Origin: Paramyrothecium sp. XJ0827
Lineage: Eukaryota > Ascomycota > Sordariomycetes > Hypocreales > Stachybotryaceae
DNA: 64,000 nucleotides
Reading direction: 5' to 3'
Assembly (NCBI GenBank): GCA_020881915.1
Contig: JAJFPB010000002.1
Span: forward strand, 2,728,001-2,792,000
The stretch's first letter is position 1; every line of letters starts with the position of its first letter. The position numbers and the translations under genes were made by a program. Below, in pieces: positions 1 to 11,293 of the stretch. The notes beneath the pieces are model-generated. The model saw only the letters and a list, made by a program, of their open reading frames with translations. It was not told the DNA's origin and searched no databases.

Positions 1-114
1 CCCCAAACATGACGCCCTCGACCATGTATTGACGATACCCGTGTTCGATCAGCTATTGCCGCCGACTTGAGCAACGACCGCTCCAGCTCAACCTCGTTGT
101 AGTGCCGAGCGGCC

Positions 115-3100
115 ATGGACGGGCCTGATCGTCTACGGTCGAGCCCGCGCCCCGTTCGCGACATGGACGCCGCCGCGTTGCAGCACGGCATCTCGCCGCC
201 GACACCGACCTCGTCCAAAGGAACCATCAGGGATGCCAGAGTCAAACCTGCGTCGCCCAAACTCGTCATCCCTTCGGCTCGGGACTCGTCGACACCCAAG
301 AAACCCGTCAAGGCGCTGCGCATACCGCCGGCCACCAGCAGGCCGCTTCTGCCTGCTGCCGAGCGCAAGTTACACATGGAAACCAACGGCACGCGGAGCA
401 GGAAAAATTCCGCCCCTGGACCACGAGGGGACGGCCCTTGGGACGGCATCGCCGGCGGCCGTGAGGCTCGTCAGTTCACCGTTGCCAACGTGGGAAACAA
501 TGGAAGGATCTATTTGAGGTATGCGGCAGTCCCTTTTCTCTGGATGGTGGCGGTGGGGGCGTCTCAGCCCAGCATCCCAAGTTGTCGGTATTCGTAGGCG
601 TTGGAATGTCAGTGCAAAAAAGGGGAGCAGCACCGCTAACGAAACTCTAGACCGTCCATAAGGCCTACTCAGCCAAAGGGCCCGCAGTCGAACTTCGTTT
701 TCCCTCTAACTCCTCCTGGAACTGCTGGCCTGGATGTGTTCCAGAAGACTTCGGCAGATATCGAAGATGGAAGCGAGCTTCTGTGGACCCCTACGCCTGG
801 CACTTCACCTCTGCCGAGGGAAGGATATAGGTTTCCCGAAAGTCCAGATCAAGGACGCCCAACGAATCACCGGCGCGCCGTTTCAGACACAACCATTCAC
901 GAGTCAAATGCCGCCAAAGATTCGGATACTGGTGCCTTGAAGGTTGTCATATCCAAGCCCGCGGATGAGGCACGGCCCCGCACCATGGAGGATGTTGACC
1001 TTGCGCATCCCCCAGTCCTCGACATCAACATCCCGTCATGGCGCTTGGGAACACCAAGATTCAGTCTCAAAGGCACGCCACTAATTCGAGGATCTTCTTA
1101 CACAACCACTGAGGATATACATTCGAGTAATGCCTCTGTGTTGAATCATCCGCCTCCGGTTCCTCCTATTCCTCTTCCGTTGCTGAGCCCATTGACTCCT
1201 CTCAGTCCTGCAGCTTTACTGTCACCTCAACTCGACTCACTCTATTCAGCCCAAATTGGTTCTCCGAGATACCCCTCAAGCATTCCTTCACGACCACTGC
1301 GTCCAACTTACATGTCGGCGCGCCCATTCATCGAGCCTGCTATGTTTGATGAGCTTACCTTTAAGCCAACTTGTGATGACAAAGCTATTGTGAGATACTC
1401 ACCACACACTGGGGCAGTCACTGCTGCTACGCCCTCGCGGCTTGTTGCCGAGATCACGTCACCCACCTTTCTCGATTACGAGCTCATCTCCGATTTCTTT
1501 CTCACCTTCCGGGCTTTCCTCGACTCACAGGATTTACTGCGCATGCTGGTTGCACGGTTGCGATGGGCAATGAGTCGAACTGATGAGACCGGTACGGTTG
1601 TTCGTGTTCGAACTTTTGTTGCCCTCCGCCATTGGATTCTCAATTACTTCATGGACGATTTCGTTATTGACTACGGACTCCGTGTTACCTTTTGCAACCT
1701 ACTCAACGATTTTGTTGCCGAACTCTCCCAAGAAGCCCAAGCTCGAAAGGTTCAGATAAAGATACTCGCCGAGCTCAAGAAATGCTGGCGGCGTGTTTGT
1801 GCACACTATTGGGACGGCCCTGCTTTCGACGATGGGCTTGGTCCTGATGTCGTCATTGCGCCTGGTGGTATTGCTGGCCATCGGGACCCAGATTTAGATC
1901 CATCCTTCTGGGAAAAGCCATATCCTGGACCTCCACGGCTTGAGAGCCCTCTGCTGGACACAGGCGCAGGTGACATCGCTAGCTTCTATGCTGAAGTTGC
2001 GAAAGCAGGCCAAGTAGGCGAATCTCTTCAACCTGCCAATCGTCCACGGACCCCCGAGGTCCAAGTCGCCAGCGATGCAGCACAAGAGCTCGGCCCGACC
2101 TCGCCCCTCAGCTTAGCGAGTTTGGAAGTCGTATCGTGTTCATTCCCGACTCTATCGACGAAGAACGGCGCTCCGGCTCAGAAACAACCCTTAAATGCAC
2201 ACCCAGTCTCTGCGACTTCTGTGTACAATCATACAGGGCCTGTTGCCACCACACCCAAAGCTTTAGTCGGCAAACGAGTGCGCCCTGGCCATAAGCGAGA
2301 CAATAGTCTATCCGACTCGATGCGCGAACGAGGTTTGGATAAAATCTCGTACAAGGATAAGGAATTTCTCTTGAGCATACCCTTTGCTGGGAGTCTCGTC
2401 CGTGGCAATTTTCTTCCTCCCGGCCAAGCTTTTGTCGATGTTGCGCCATCTGGCGAGTCTGCGGCAACACAAAGACTCACCACGGTCTTCCGGTCTACGA
2501 GTGATGACATGCTCAAGGACAAGGCCCTAGGAGGCGCCATGTCGGCCCATGGCATGAGGAAGTTGATTGCCGGTGTTCGACGTGCGATCGGCAGTAGAAA
2601 CCAGGGGTCGATACCAACTCAAACAAGTCTGACAGATATCACGCCAATTGGTCCCCGTGGCGCAACCACCAATCGTCTTCCCGGAACTGCAGTTGTGCCT
2701 CAAGAGCTTCCTACTCATGAGGATATGTGCCCTCCCGTGCGCGTTGACTTGTTGGGTGCTGAGGTCGCAGAGGATTTCAAGAAGGCTGTACGTGAGGAGG
2801 CGGCGGCTGAGGCGATGCGACAAGGACTGCCGCCACCGCCGCCACCTGAATCGGAGCTCACTCCTCGTGCCATCACCGATTACTCTGTAGCTCATATGGA
2901 ATCGAGCACTTTTGACAGTCTACCCCAGAACCACAGGCCTCGGGCCGCCAGCAGTATGGATCTTACGACCGGCAGCAAGTCGATCTTCATAGTCGATGCC
3001 ACTGGTTCATCAGCTTCAAGGCCGGAGCCCAGTGAGCCCTCCTCAATGCGTCAGTCAGTAGAGACACTTACCGATGCCTTTCTCCCACATGGTGGAGACC

Positions 3101-5628
3101 CGACTCCTCCGAACACCCCTCCTGAGCCATCTAGGGGTGGAACGCCTCGGCGGTCCTCTTATTTGCTCAATCAACATATGATCATGCCTCCCATTCCACA
3201 AGAACCGCTTCCCCAAGGGCTCCCTGGAAGGGAAACCCTAGGCCACGGATATGGTACCCGGATGCCGCATGGTGCTATCCGCTCCTCAGCATCTACAGCC
3301 CGCCGACAGCCTCGTCTGAGTGGAGGCACCTTCCGAATGCACACGAGGAACAAGTCATCTCGATCGCAGCGCACTCTCCATTCAAGCGGACATCGACGAC
3401 ATGCTTCGTTTAGCAGCGGAATTGCTCCCTCTTCAGTACGCAGTTTTGAAGCCACAACGTTCTCCGAGGATTCGGTGTTGAGCCATCAGTTTGATGTTCA
3501 AATGCCACACCCCTTGCGAGTCCTCCGCAGACGACCTGGAGGGAATTTGAGGGCTGCAAGTAATGTCAATCAACTCGATCCTGTCGCATTGCCAAGGTCT
3601 CGCTCAGTGGGATCTTTGACGGACTACACTGAGTCGATACGGGATTCGTACGACGTCCACAGGCACTCGAATCTGACTGAAGAGATGGATGATACTGTGA
3701 ATGCACCGACCGAGACTCGCCAGGAAACCTTCTCAGTAGGTCAATTGGCCGAAAGGCAACCAAAGCCACAGACGGCTCTCTTCAGCACGCACTCCTCGAA
3801 GCCGATCATGCGACCGTCATTCGAGGCGGAGGCGAAAAAGCTGGCGCAGATACCCGATGATGATGACGATGACGGCGGTATCGAGGCGGCGCTTTTAAAG
3901 CTTGAAGGCAAGTTTACTAAGAAGAGATCTGCCGACAGGTCTGCGGAATCCGGAAGCTCGAGCGGAGCCGACAGTACTTTCAGCGTCAAGAGAAAAGAGG
4001 TTGCAAAGCCTCCTCTGATTTCGGCCACGGGCAGACAGGAGAAGGTTGAGCATCGCCATCTGCACATAAACGAGGAAACCGTTGTACCCGACTCTCAAAG
4101 TGAGGTTAAAGTGCAATCCCCAGGCAAGACAATGCTCAACCTCGAGTTTGCTCAACGACCTGCCACTGGGGCTCGCTCATTCCTTTCGGAAGGCTCGCAG
4201 GAGTCTTATTCATCCATTCCACTCTTGGACCGGGATCTTGCGACTGACGTTGGAGACCATACTTCCAAACAATGGGCGAACAGGTCCATACTGCAAGGCT
4301 CCGATGACGAATTTGAGGCTGATGACGGCGTGGTGGAGCCTTTGACAGCACGACCTGAGAATGCCGCGCGGATGTCGTTCACCTTCATTCATAAAACTGA
4401 CAGTATGGTCGAGATTGCTCCAAAACAAAGAACGCCAGAGGAGGCAGAGAAACAATCTTTCCTCGACGATGATAGTGGGAATGATACCGATCTCTCCTCC
4501 GAGCTCTCCCTTGACGACTTCCATACTGCTAGTACTGAGGATGTTTATCGGCCTCCGTCCAAATTCAAGCTGCCGGTTCATCCTTTGGGATCGCCAGCCC
4601 TGACGGCCAAAAATCAGACCGATTCTCCATTAGGGATATTTCAACAACCCAACCGAGCCCCCATGGCCAACGCTGAGGCCGTCAGAACCAGCGCGACTAA
4701 AATGGTCGTCAGGAAACCACTAACTCTTACTCCTGAAACCACACCAACTGCGCCCCATGATTCAGCCTTGGATTCTCCAAGTCTTCGGACCCCTACAGCC
4801 AACACGCCTCGCGCTGTTCTGAAGCTTCAAACAGACAATTCTCGCAGATATTCAGTGCACTTGCCGTTTATTCTTGCCTTCGATTCGGACATACTTGCTC
4901 AACAATTCACGCTTATTGAGAAGGATGCACTAATTGAGATTGACTGGAAAGAGCTTATCGACATGACATGGAAGCACGCACCAAACACTGATTCTCGCTC
5001 ATGGGTTGAGTTTCTGAAGAACTCTGATGCCCACGGTGTTGAAGTTGTCATCGCTCGTTTCAATCTTATGGTCAAGTGGGCTGTATCTGAGATTGTTCTC
5101 ACTCAACATGTCGAGGAACGTGCCAGGTGTATCATCAAGCTGATTCACATTGCTCGTCACTGTCGTCGCTACCGCAACTTTGCTACGCTGGCGCAGCTTA
5201 CCATTGCCTTGACAAGCAGCGAGGTTGAGCGGTTGACACGAACATGGGCGCTGGTGCCCGACCACGATCTGAAGACTCTGAGGGAGCTCGAAGTCCTGGT
5301 GACTCCCATGCGCAACTTCTACAACTTGCGCGCCGAGATGGAGATGGGGTCCGACTTTGGCTGTATCCCATTTGTCGGCATTTATACCCATGACCTCTTA
5401 TACAATGCGCAGCGACCGTCCGAGATAGCAAGCTCGCCCTCAACTCCGCCCCTGGTCAACTTCGAGCGTTGCCGAATCGCAGCAGTTGTTGTCAAAACCC
5501 TTTTACGCCTCTTGGAAGCAAGTTCAAGATACGATTTCAAACCCATCGAAGGCATTACTGAGCGCTGCCTATGGATAGGAGCCCTCAGCAATGAGGAGAT
5601 CCGCCGTCGCTCTGAGGGTCTCGTGTGA
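115..5628 (+). CDS. LTE1: LTE1-type Ras guanine nucleotide exchange factor
   Basis: Two exons, 115-518 and 651-5628, give a 1793-aa protein. The 132-nt intron has donor GTATGC, branch GCTAAC and acceptor CTCTAG, and phase 2 is kept across the join. A RasGEF_N domain lies at about residues 395-530 and a catalytic RasGEF domain at about 1536-1785. About 1000 residues of Ser/Pro/acidic low-complexity sequence separate them, including an Asp run near nucleotide 3858. Budding-yeast Lte1 acts in the mitotic exit network at the bud cortex. The role in filamentous fungi is less clear, so GTPase exchange activity is inferred from the domains only. Exon 1 carries the segment RQFTVANVGNNGRIYLR, which I believe is conserved in this family and supports the upstream start. 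An annotation starting in exon 2 would lose it. Confidence 0.88.
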
Positions 5629-6912
5629 AACCTCATTGCAAATACAACGCTGTCTAATGCACGCTGCATTGACTGCCCAATACTTTCTGTACAAACTTTC
5701 TGCAAAAGCACAAAGTTGCTTATCTTTTTTTCGATACCCAACACCTGTTCGCAAATACCAGCCTTAACGGTCTCTGGCGTTCTCCCCAGTTCCTATGTAA
5801 TTCAACCATTTTCAGCATCGTCACATCACATTTAGCGACCGGATTTGACAGCACGGCGTGCTGGGCGGAACTTATGACATTCTTCTCGAGGAAGTAAAGC
5901 GACCATTCTTTTCTGCGTCATTTTGACTCCCTAATACCCTTTTACCATTATTTGATCGAAACGGGATGTCCTTCCGGTGTTTTGGGACAGGACGTTTTAC
6001 ATATCTGAAGCGGACAACCTCTGGGATATGAGACATCAGCAGATTCTCGCCAATTTGGCACCGAGGGCCTGTTCGAATTTATTGTTTTTTCTTCTGCATC
6101 CGCATAGCGCCTGGCAAGGAACTGGAAAGATAAGGAAGGCTGGGTGGAAGGACAGTGGAAGTCTTGATCCTTGCACGCATACACGCGCTCAGTACTTAAC
6201 TCTGACGATACCCTCTTGTTTTCCCTCGTATCAGCATGGCAGAGGAAGTCTGGTTAAATAGGCACGTGAGCGATCTTTGATAGCGTGAATCCGAGCATCA
6301 TGACGTTCAAACCTTTCGTGAACTGTGATTGTGAGTGTACAAACAAGTCAAGTGGTGCGCTGTGACGACATGTATTCCACGTCCACAATAGTCAGCATGC
6401 TAGGTGTAGCCAAAATACAACAAATAATCCCGGCGGTTATCAAGCATGGCTCATGGTAGCCCACGTTTGTGCCGCGTAATAAAGTGTACCTCACACAACA
6501 TGGCAAGAATTAATTTGTTTTTCGCAAAGAATTTTTCTTATTTTCCTTGAGATATGCAGATGAGTGACCATCGTAGCACATTGCAGCAAGCATCTAGCAA
6601 CAAAGGTGGGATAACGATCAAGTCCATCCCGTCGGGACACAGGGCCTTCCCTCTCCCCCATAGGGTCGGCCGGCGAAGGCCATCCCAAGGGGTAGAGTAT
6701 CTTTCCCTCATAAGTATCACCAGACTTCCCCCAGGTTGAAGATGAGAGTATCTGCAAGCCTAGGAACGCCCACCGTTGACCAAATAATATTGCGCACAGC
6801 CCCGAGTATCCTCCGCCCTCTGTCGGCTTTTGTCTTTTCCGCCTCCCATGTCCGTTCCATTCCCCGGCTACCACTCGGGCGCCGGAGGTGAGTCGGCCTC
6901 GGGCCCAGCATC
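5629..6912. other. Convergent intergenic region, no gene seen
   Basis: This interval lies between the 3' ends of LTE1 (+) and RPS0 (-), so it should hold both 3' UTRs. Open frames here are short and have no recognisable protein. No tRNA-like A/B box pair was found; a GTTCGAA at about 6066 lacks pairing flanks. Confidence 0.5.
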
Positions 6913-7974
6913 CTACCACTGGGTCTCCTTGGCGGGCTCGTTGGCCCACTCGGTGTTGGGGGCAGAAGCACCCCACTCCTCGCCAGCGGCGCCGTCCCAG
7001 CCAGTGCCGGTGGCGGCAGGGGCGCCAGTAGCAGGGGCACCAGTGAAGCCGGGGGCGGGAGCCTCCCAGTCGCCACCAGTGGTCTGGAAGCCAGACTCGA
7101 TGGCAGCAGGGCCCTCCTCCTCGACACCGGGGAGCTTCTCCTCCTCAACCTTGTCCTCGGCCTCGGCCTCAGGGTCGCGGTCTGTAAAAGGTGTGTTAGC
7201 AGGTGCATCATTCGCGACTGACAATGGCGGGGGAACGTACAGAAGTACAGATCGACCATGACGTCCCAGGGGGTCTCGCGGTTGTAGATGGTGCCGCGGA
7301 GGCGCAGGACCTCACGGGCGAGCAGCCACCAGACGGTACCGATGGCGTGGCGACCCTTGTTGTTGGTGGGGATGGCAACGTCGACGTACTCGGTGGGCGA
7401 GTCGGTGTCAACCAGGGCGATGACGGGGATGTTGACGTAGCTGGCCTCCTTGATGGCCTGGGCGTCGGTGCGAGGGTCGGTGACGATAATCAGGCGGGGC
7501 TCCTTGAAAGAGCGGGTGATGTAGTTGGTGAAGCTACCGGGGGTGAAGCGACCGGCGATGGGGGTGGCACCGGTGTGGGAAGCGAACTTGAGGACAGCAC
7601 GCTGACCGTAGGGACGAGCGGAGATGACGCAAATGTCGGCAGGGTTGTCGATGGCGGCGATGATGCGGGCAGCCAGAACAATCTTCTCCCTGAGCGCATA
7701 GAGTCAGCAACCGTGGATAATTCCTCGATTTTCGGGTTGAGAAGGCCTCAATTGCCGGAGCAAATGCGCACTTCCTCAAATTTCCCCTCGGAAGAAAAAC
7801 TCACCAGGTCTTGCCAATGTTGATAACGTTGACACCGTCGGCGCGAGTCTTCCACAGGTAGGACTCCATGTGAGTCTGCAAGTTCTTGCTACCGAGGTGG
7901 CACTGCGCAGCCAGGAGCATCTCGATGTCCTGGCTGGTGGCGTTGAAGATGGACGGGAGGTTGGCGGGAGCCAT
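6913..7974 (-). CDS. RPS0: 40S ribosomal protein uS2 (RPS0/RPSA)
   Basis: Three exons in coding order, 7974-7805, 7689-7241 and 7181-6913, encode 295 aa. Both introns are GT-AG (115 and 59 nt) and keep phase, joining TG|G for Trp and T|AC for Tyr. The N-terminus [20 protein letters not shown] and later segments such as [20 protein letters not shown] and [20 protein letters not shown] (read from the genomic strand) are typical of eukaryotic uS2. The tail is Gly/Ala/Trp-rich with a terminal TQW, as in fungal and animal RPSA. It is a small-subunit component needed for 18S rRNA maturation. The gene is divergent from the uS15m gene, 348 bp start to start. The start is the first ATG before the conserved N-terminus. 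Confidence 0.95.
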
Positions 7975-8322
7975 CTTGTCTGATTTCCTTTTCCGAAGAG
8001 GTGAGCTTGGGAGGGAAAAGAAAGGGGGTTGATGGAGGAGGGACAAGTTGAACTTGGTGGTTTCGTGCCAGGCGCAAAAAGTTCGCGAGAACTTCAGAAT
8101 AACCGAAAATGTGTGTGGTGGGAGCCCTGACGTGCCTAGCCCTAATCGAGCTTAGCTTTGTTCCGCGTCGACCCGCAGACTTGGTCTCCACGTGACCTTT
8201 GCGCTAGACCGGTTTAGGATTCGTCTTGGATCATGGCCTTCGTGAAGGGGCCAAGGAAAGTTTATGGAAATTTTGGTACGTCGTATGTCGTTGCTTTGCT
8301 GCGTTCCGCAGATATCCTTCCA
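7975..8322. promoter_or_regulatory. Bidirectional promoter RPS0 / uS15m
   Basis: These 348 bp separate the two divergent start codons. They contain a telobox-like TAGCCCTAA at 8137-8145 and a CCACGTGACC E-box-like element near 8187-8196. Both resemble elements reported in fungal ribosomal-protein promoters, but I infer function only from position. The RPS0-proximal part is pyrimidine-rich on the minus strand, which fits its 5' leader. Confidence 0.4.
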
Positions 8323-9322
8323 ATGCCGCCCAGATTACCGGCGCTCCAGCGCCTAGGCACTGCGAACCGTAAGGAACACGCTTTGGATCTTTGGGATGAC
8401 TTGAGGAATTTACTGACCAATTGTGCTAGTGTGCCTTCGTCCAGCAGCGAAGCCGGCAGTCCCCAACTTTCTCCCCATCGTCCAGACGGCCAACATCTCC
8501 CAGCGTGAGAAGAAGCGGCTCGCGAAGCAGGACCCCTACCGGTACGCGCAGGCGCAGCAGCGGAAGAATGCCAACTTGAAGCGTCAAGAGGAGCTGCAGG
8601 CGGCGAGGTCGGGGGAATGGGGTGACCCGGTCCTGGGCAAGTCGAGTCCCTTTGTCGAGTCCTTTGCCACGTTGGGACAGGAGGGCGCCGACACGGCATC
8701 GCAAAAGAAGGGCAAGGGCGCCCAGTCCACGCCGAACGCCCTCCGCAACCATTTCCTGGTCGATGGCGAGCTGGAAGAAGCTGCCCATCAAGCATATACT
8801 CTTACCAAGCCCTTGGTCGGGCTCGTTGAGGGTCAGATGGACCCCGAGAAGGCCGAGGAGCAGGAGAAGCTCCACAAGCAGAGGCACGAAAAGGCCGTGG
8901 AAGCTCTGAGGAGGATCACATCGATCGAGAACAGCAGCGCCCGCGACCGCTTCCACATCAACGTGCGACGCATTGTCGACGAGCTGGGCCGCCACCAAAC
9001 CGACAAGTTCCTCGCGCCCAGGCCCAAGTCGGTCTTCGCCACCAACGAGCCCCAGCCCGGCCGAGCTGGGCCCGACACCGGCAGCCCCGAGGTGCAGATT
9101 GGCATCTTGACTGCCAAGATCCAGGGCCTGGCCACGGCTCTGCAGCAGCACCGCGGCTACAAGGACAAGCACAACAGGCGGAACCTGCGGGTGCTCCTGC
9201 ACAGACGGCAGAAGCTGCTGAGGTACATGGAGAAGAGGGAACGGGGCGGCGAGAGGTGGACGCACATGCTCGAGAAGCTGGGTCTGACACCTGCAACGTG
9301 GAAGGGACAGATTGTCATCTAA
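8323..9322 (+). CDS. Mitochondrial ribosomal protein uS15m
   Basis: Exon 1 (8323-8368) encodes MPPRLPALQRLGTAN and joins exon 2 (8430-9322) in phase through a 61-nt intron (donor GTAAGG, branch ACTGAC, acceptor CTAG), giving 312 aa. The motif NISQREKKRLAKQDPYR is typical of fungal mitochondrial S15. The uS15 fold occupies about residues 225-312, with TGSPEVQIGILTAKI followed by the HNRRNLRVLLHRRQKLLRYM helix. The basic N-terminus suits a mitochondrial presequence. It is the counterpart of yeast Mrps28, a mitoribosome small-subunit protein. An ATG-like frame starting at 8233 was not chosen because it does not lead into this reading frame. Confidence 0.9.
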
Positions 9323-9533
9323 GGACATACTACTGCTGTAACATTATCTTGTTCATCTTATGTACAATAGCGGAGGAAAAGCCGTCGGGAGGGCAAAAAT
9401 TTTATCCTCATGTCATACTTCTACCTCCTCCAATTGCGCCAAATCGGAGAAAACCCTCCCTGCAATCACGAGCTAAATGTGCTAATCTACAGGTCAATAC
9501 TGAAATCGGAAACCGGGTATGTGTGTGAGAAAA

Positions 9534-10799
9534 TCAGAAGACGCTAATAAAGTTGCCAATGCGGTCCTTCTGGTTCTGGGCTATGCATTCGGCAATCCAC
9601 GTGATGTTGCGAATCTCCTGTAGGTTGGTCAGCTCCTATTCTTGTAGTGCTCATATGGAAAGGAAATCGGAGAGTGCCTACCTGCTCGCGTAACTTGACC
9701 CACGCGTAAACGATGGCAAATGTGAATTGCCTCGTGAAGGCGCCCTTTGAGATCTCCATTTCCTTCTGGTAGAACATGTCCTCCAGAGTTCGGCCATCAC
9801 CAGAGCCGCCACCCATGTTTCCAGGACCAGCAGGGCCGCCGCCTAGGGACACTGCGTCGAAGAAAGTCTTGTAATCGTGGACACCGTCAACGGCCAAACG
9901 AACGCCTTCGGCATCATCGGCGCGGGACAACATCAAGGTTCCCTCAGGATAGAGCTTGCCAAAGCTGGGGTAGAGCTTCTTGCGGTCCGCCTTGGAAAGT
10001 TCGGTGCCGAAAGAGTTCAGGGTGATGTTGATGGCTCGGCGATCAGCCTCGAACTCGAGTAATTCTGACATAACTTCAGCCGTGGGGGTGCCAGCCATGT
10101 CGGGGTGTGTGTTGACGAAGTTGTAGAAGTCTTCGAGGTAGTTCTTGTAGAGAGTGTTCCGGACGATCTCGATGTTGAGCTCATCAAGATCCTGGTGGCT
10201 GAGGCTGCCCTTGAAGTACGGGGCAAGTGGCGTTTCGATGAGGACGCTGTTGTAGAGCTCCTCAATGTTGGTGGCAACGCAAAGAACCGGCATGGTCTCG
10301 AACCATCCGAGCGGGTGGCACCTCTCCAGAAGCTCTCGAGTGTCTCGCTCGTGCAGAGTTCCCGTGATAAGCAAGGCGACGTTGTCAATCATGTAGCCAT
10401 AGGTGACGTAGTCCATGAATGTAGCTAGCGAGCCGACAGCGTTGGCGCGGACGTAACGGAATTCGGAGATGAGCTTGTCGGTTGTCTTGGATGCGAGGGC
10501 AGATGTCGAGGGATTAGGAGGCAGACTTGCGAGGAAGTCGCCATAGGCAGGGCCGAGCTGGAGCTTGAGATCTGGACGGAGGTCAGCGGCTGCGTCGTTA
10601 CGTATTATCGTATATACGCACCATCGACAGTCTCGCACTGCGTCAAGTTGTTGTATGCGCCGCTAGTCAAAAGGCCATTTCGGTAGCCTCGAACAATGCC
10701 TTCGACATAGCTGGTGTAGGTCAGTCAAGTGATCACAGGTAGGCAGGCTATGAAGCAAGCAACTCACCCATTGTTCACATTGAAGAATAGTCCCTCCAT
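9534..10799 (-). CDS. VMA6: V-type proton ATPase subunit d (VMA6)
   Basis: Four exons in coding order, 10799-10768, 10710-10622, 10571-9682 and 9617-9534, encode 364 aa, a normal length for fungal Vma6. All three introns (57, 50 and 64 nt) are GT-AG and phase-consistent. The N-terminus [20 protein letters not shown] and the ending GNFISVF match subunit d of the V0 sector. Subunit d caps the c-ring and couples rotation of the central stalk to proton pumping at the vacuolar and Golgi membrane. The 5' exon is only 32 nt and the 3' exon 84 nt, so simple ORF calling misses both ends. The gene is divergent from NOP58 and convergent with uS15m (211 bp between stop codons). Confidence 0.95.
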
Positions 10800-11293
10800 C
10801 TTGTTGAAGCTTTGATCTAAAGTAAGGACCGTCCAAGGCAGACGTTGAGTGGCTTCTATTGTCCGGTGAGATTGGAAGGAATCCTTAGGATACGTGCGAT
10901 TTTGAAAGTTTGAGGCTCATTCAACGACTTGACGCAAGCAGGTCGCTCTCCAAGCACCGACGTCTACGAGGCCCTGGTAACGCAGCCCGTACTAAGCTTC
11001 CACGTGAGTTGATTGGAAGCTTGGCCGGAAGTACAGTAAGGCCGGCTCCGATGGTCCGCAGCCACTGCAGCCCACTTTTTCTGGGTTTTCTGTTCTGGAA
11101 CCTGGTACCACCGTACCGAGACCAAAATTTTTGGAGTGCAGGATAGAGCTTTTTGATCTAAAAAATTTCCTTCCCCAGCAGCCCACCTCGCACTCTATCA
11201 CGAGCGCACAACAATTGGAATTGCGCCTCGTGAGGAAGACTTGGTTTCATTATTCCGTGCCAGGGCGCTTGAGAGAATATCAATCTTCCAACC
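10800..11293. promoter_or_regulatory. Bidirectional promoter VMA6 / NOP58
   Basis: A 494-bp interval separates two divergent housekeeping start codons. It holds an AAAATTTT-type AT block near 11123-11165 and pyrimidine-rich stretches before the NOP58 ATG. No defined transcription-factor site could be assigned with confidence. Confidence 0.35.

Noticed and set aside
8426..9328. 300-codon minus-strand frame opposite uS15m
   Set aside because: Shadow of the uS15m exon; Leu-rich mirror composition and no family match.
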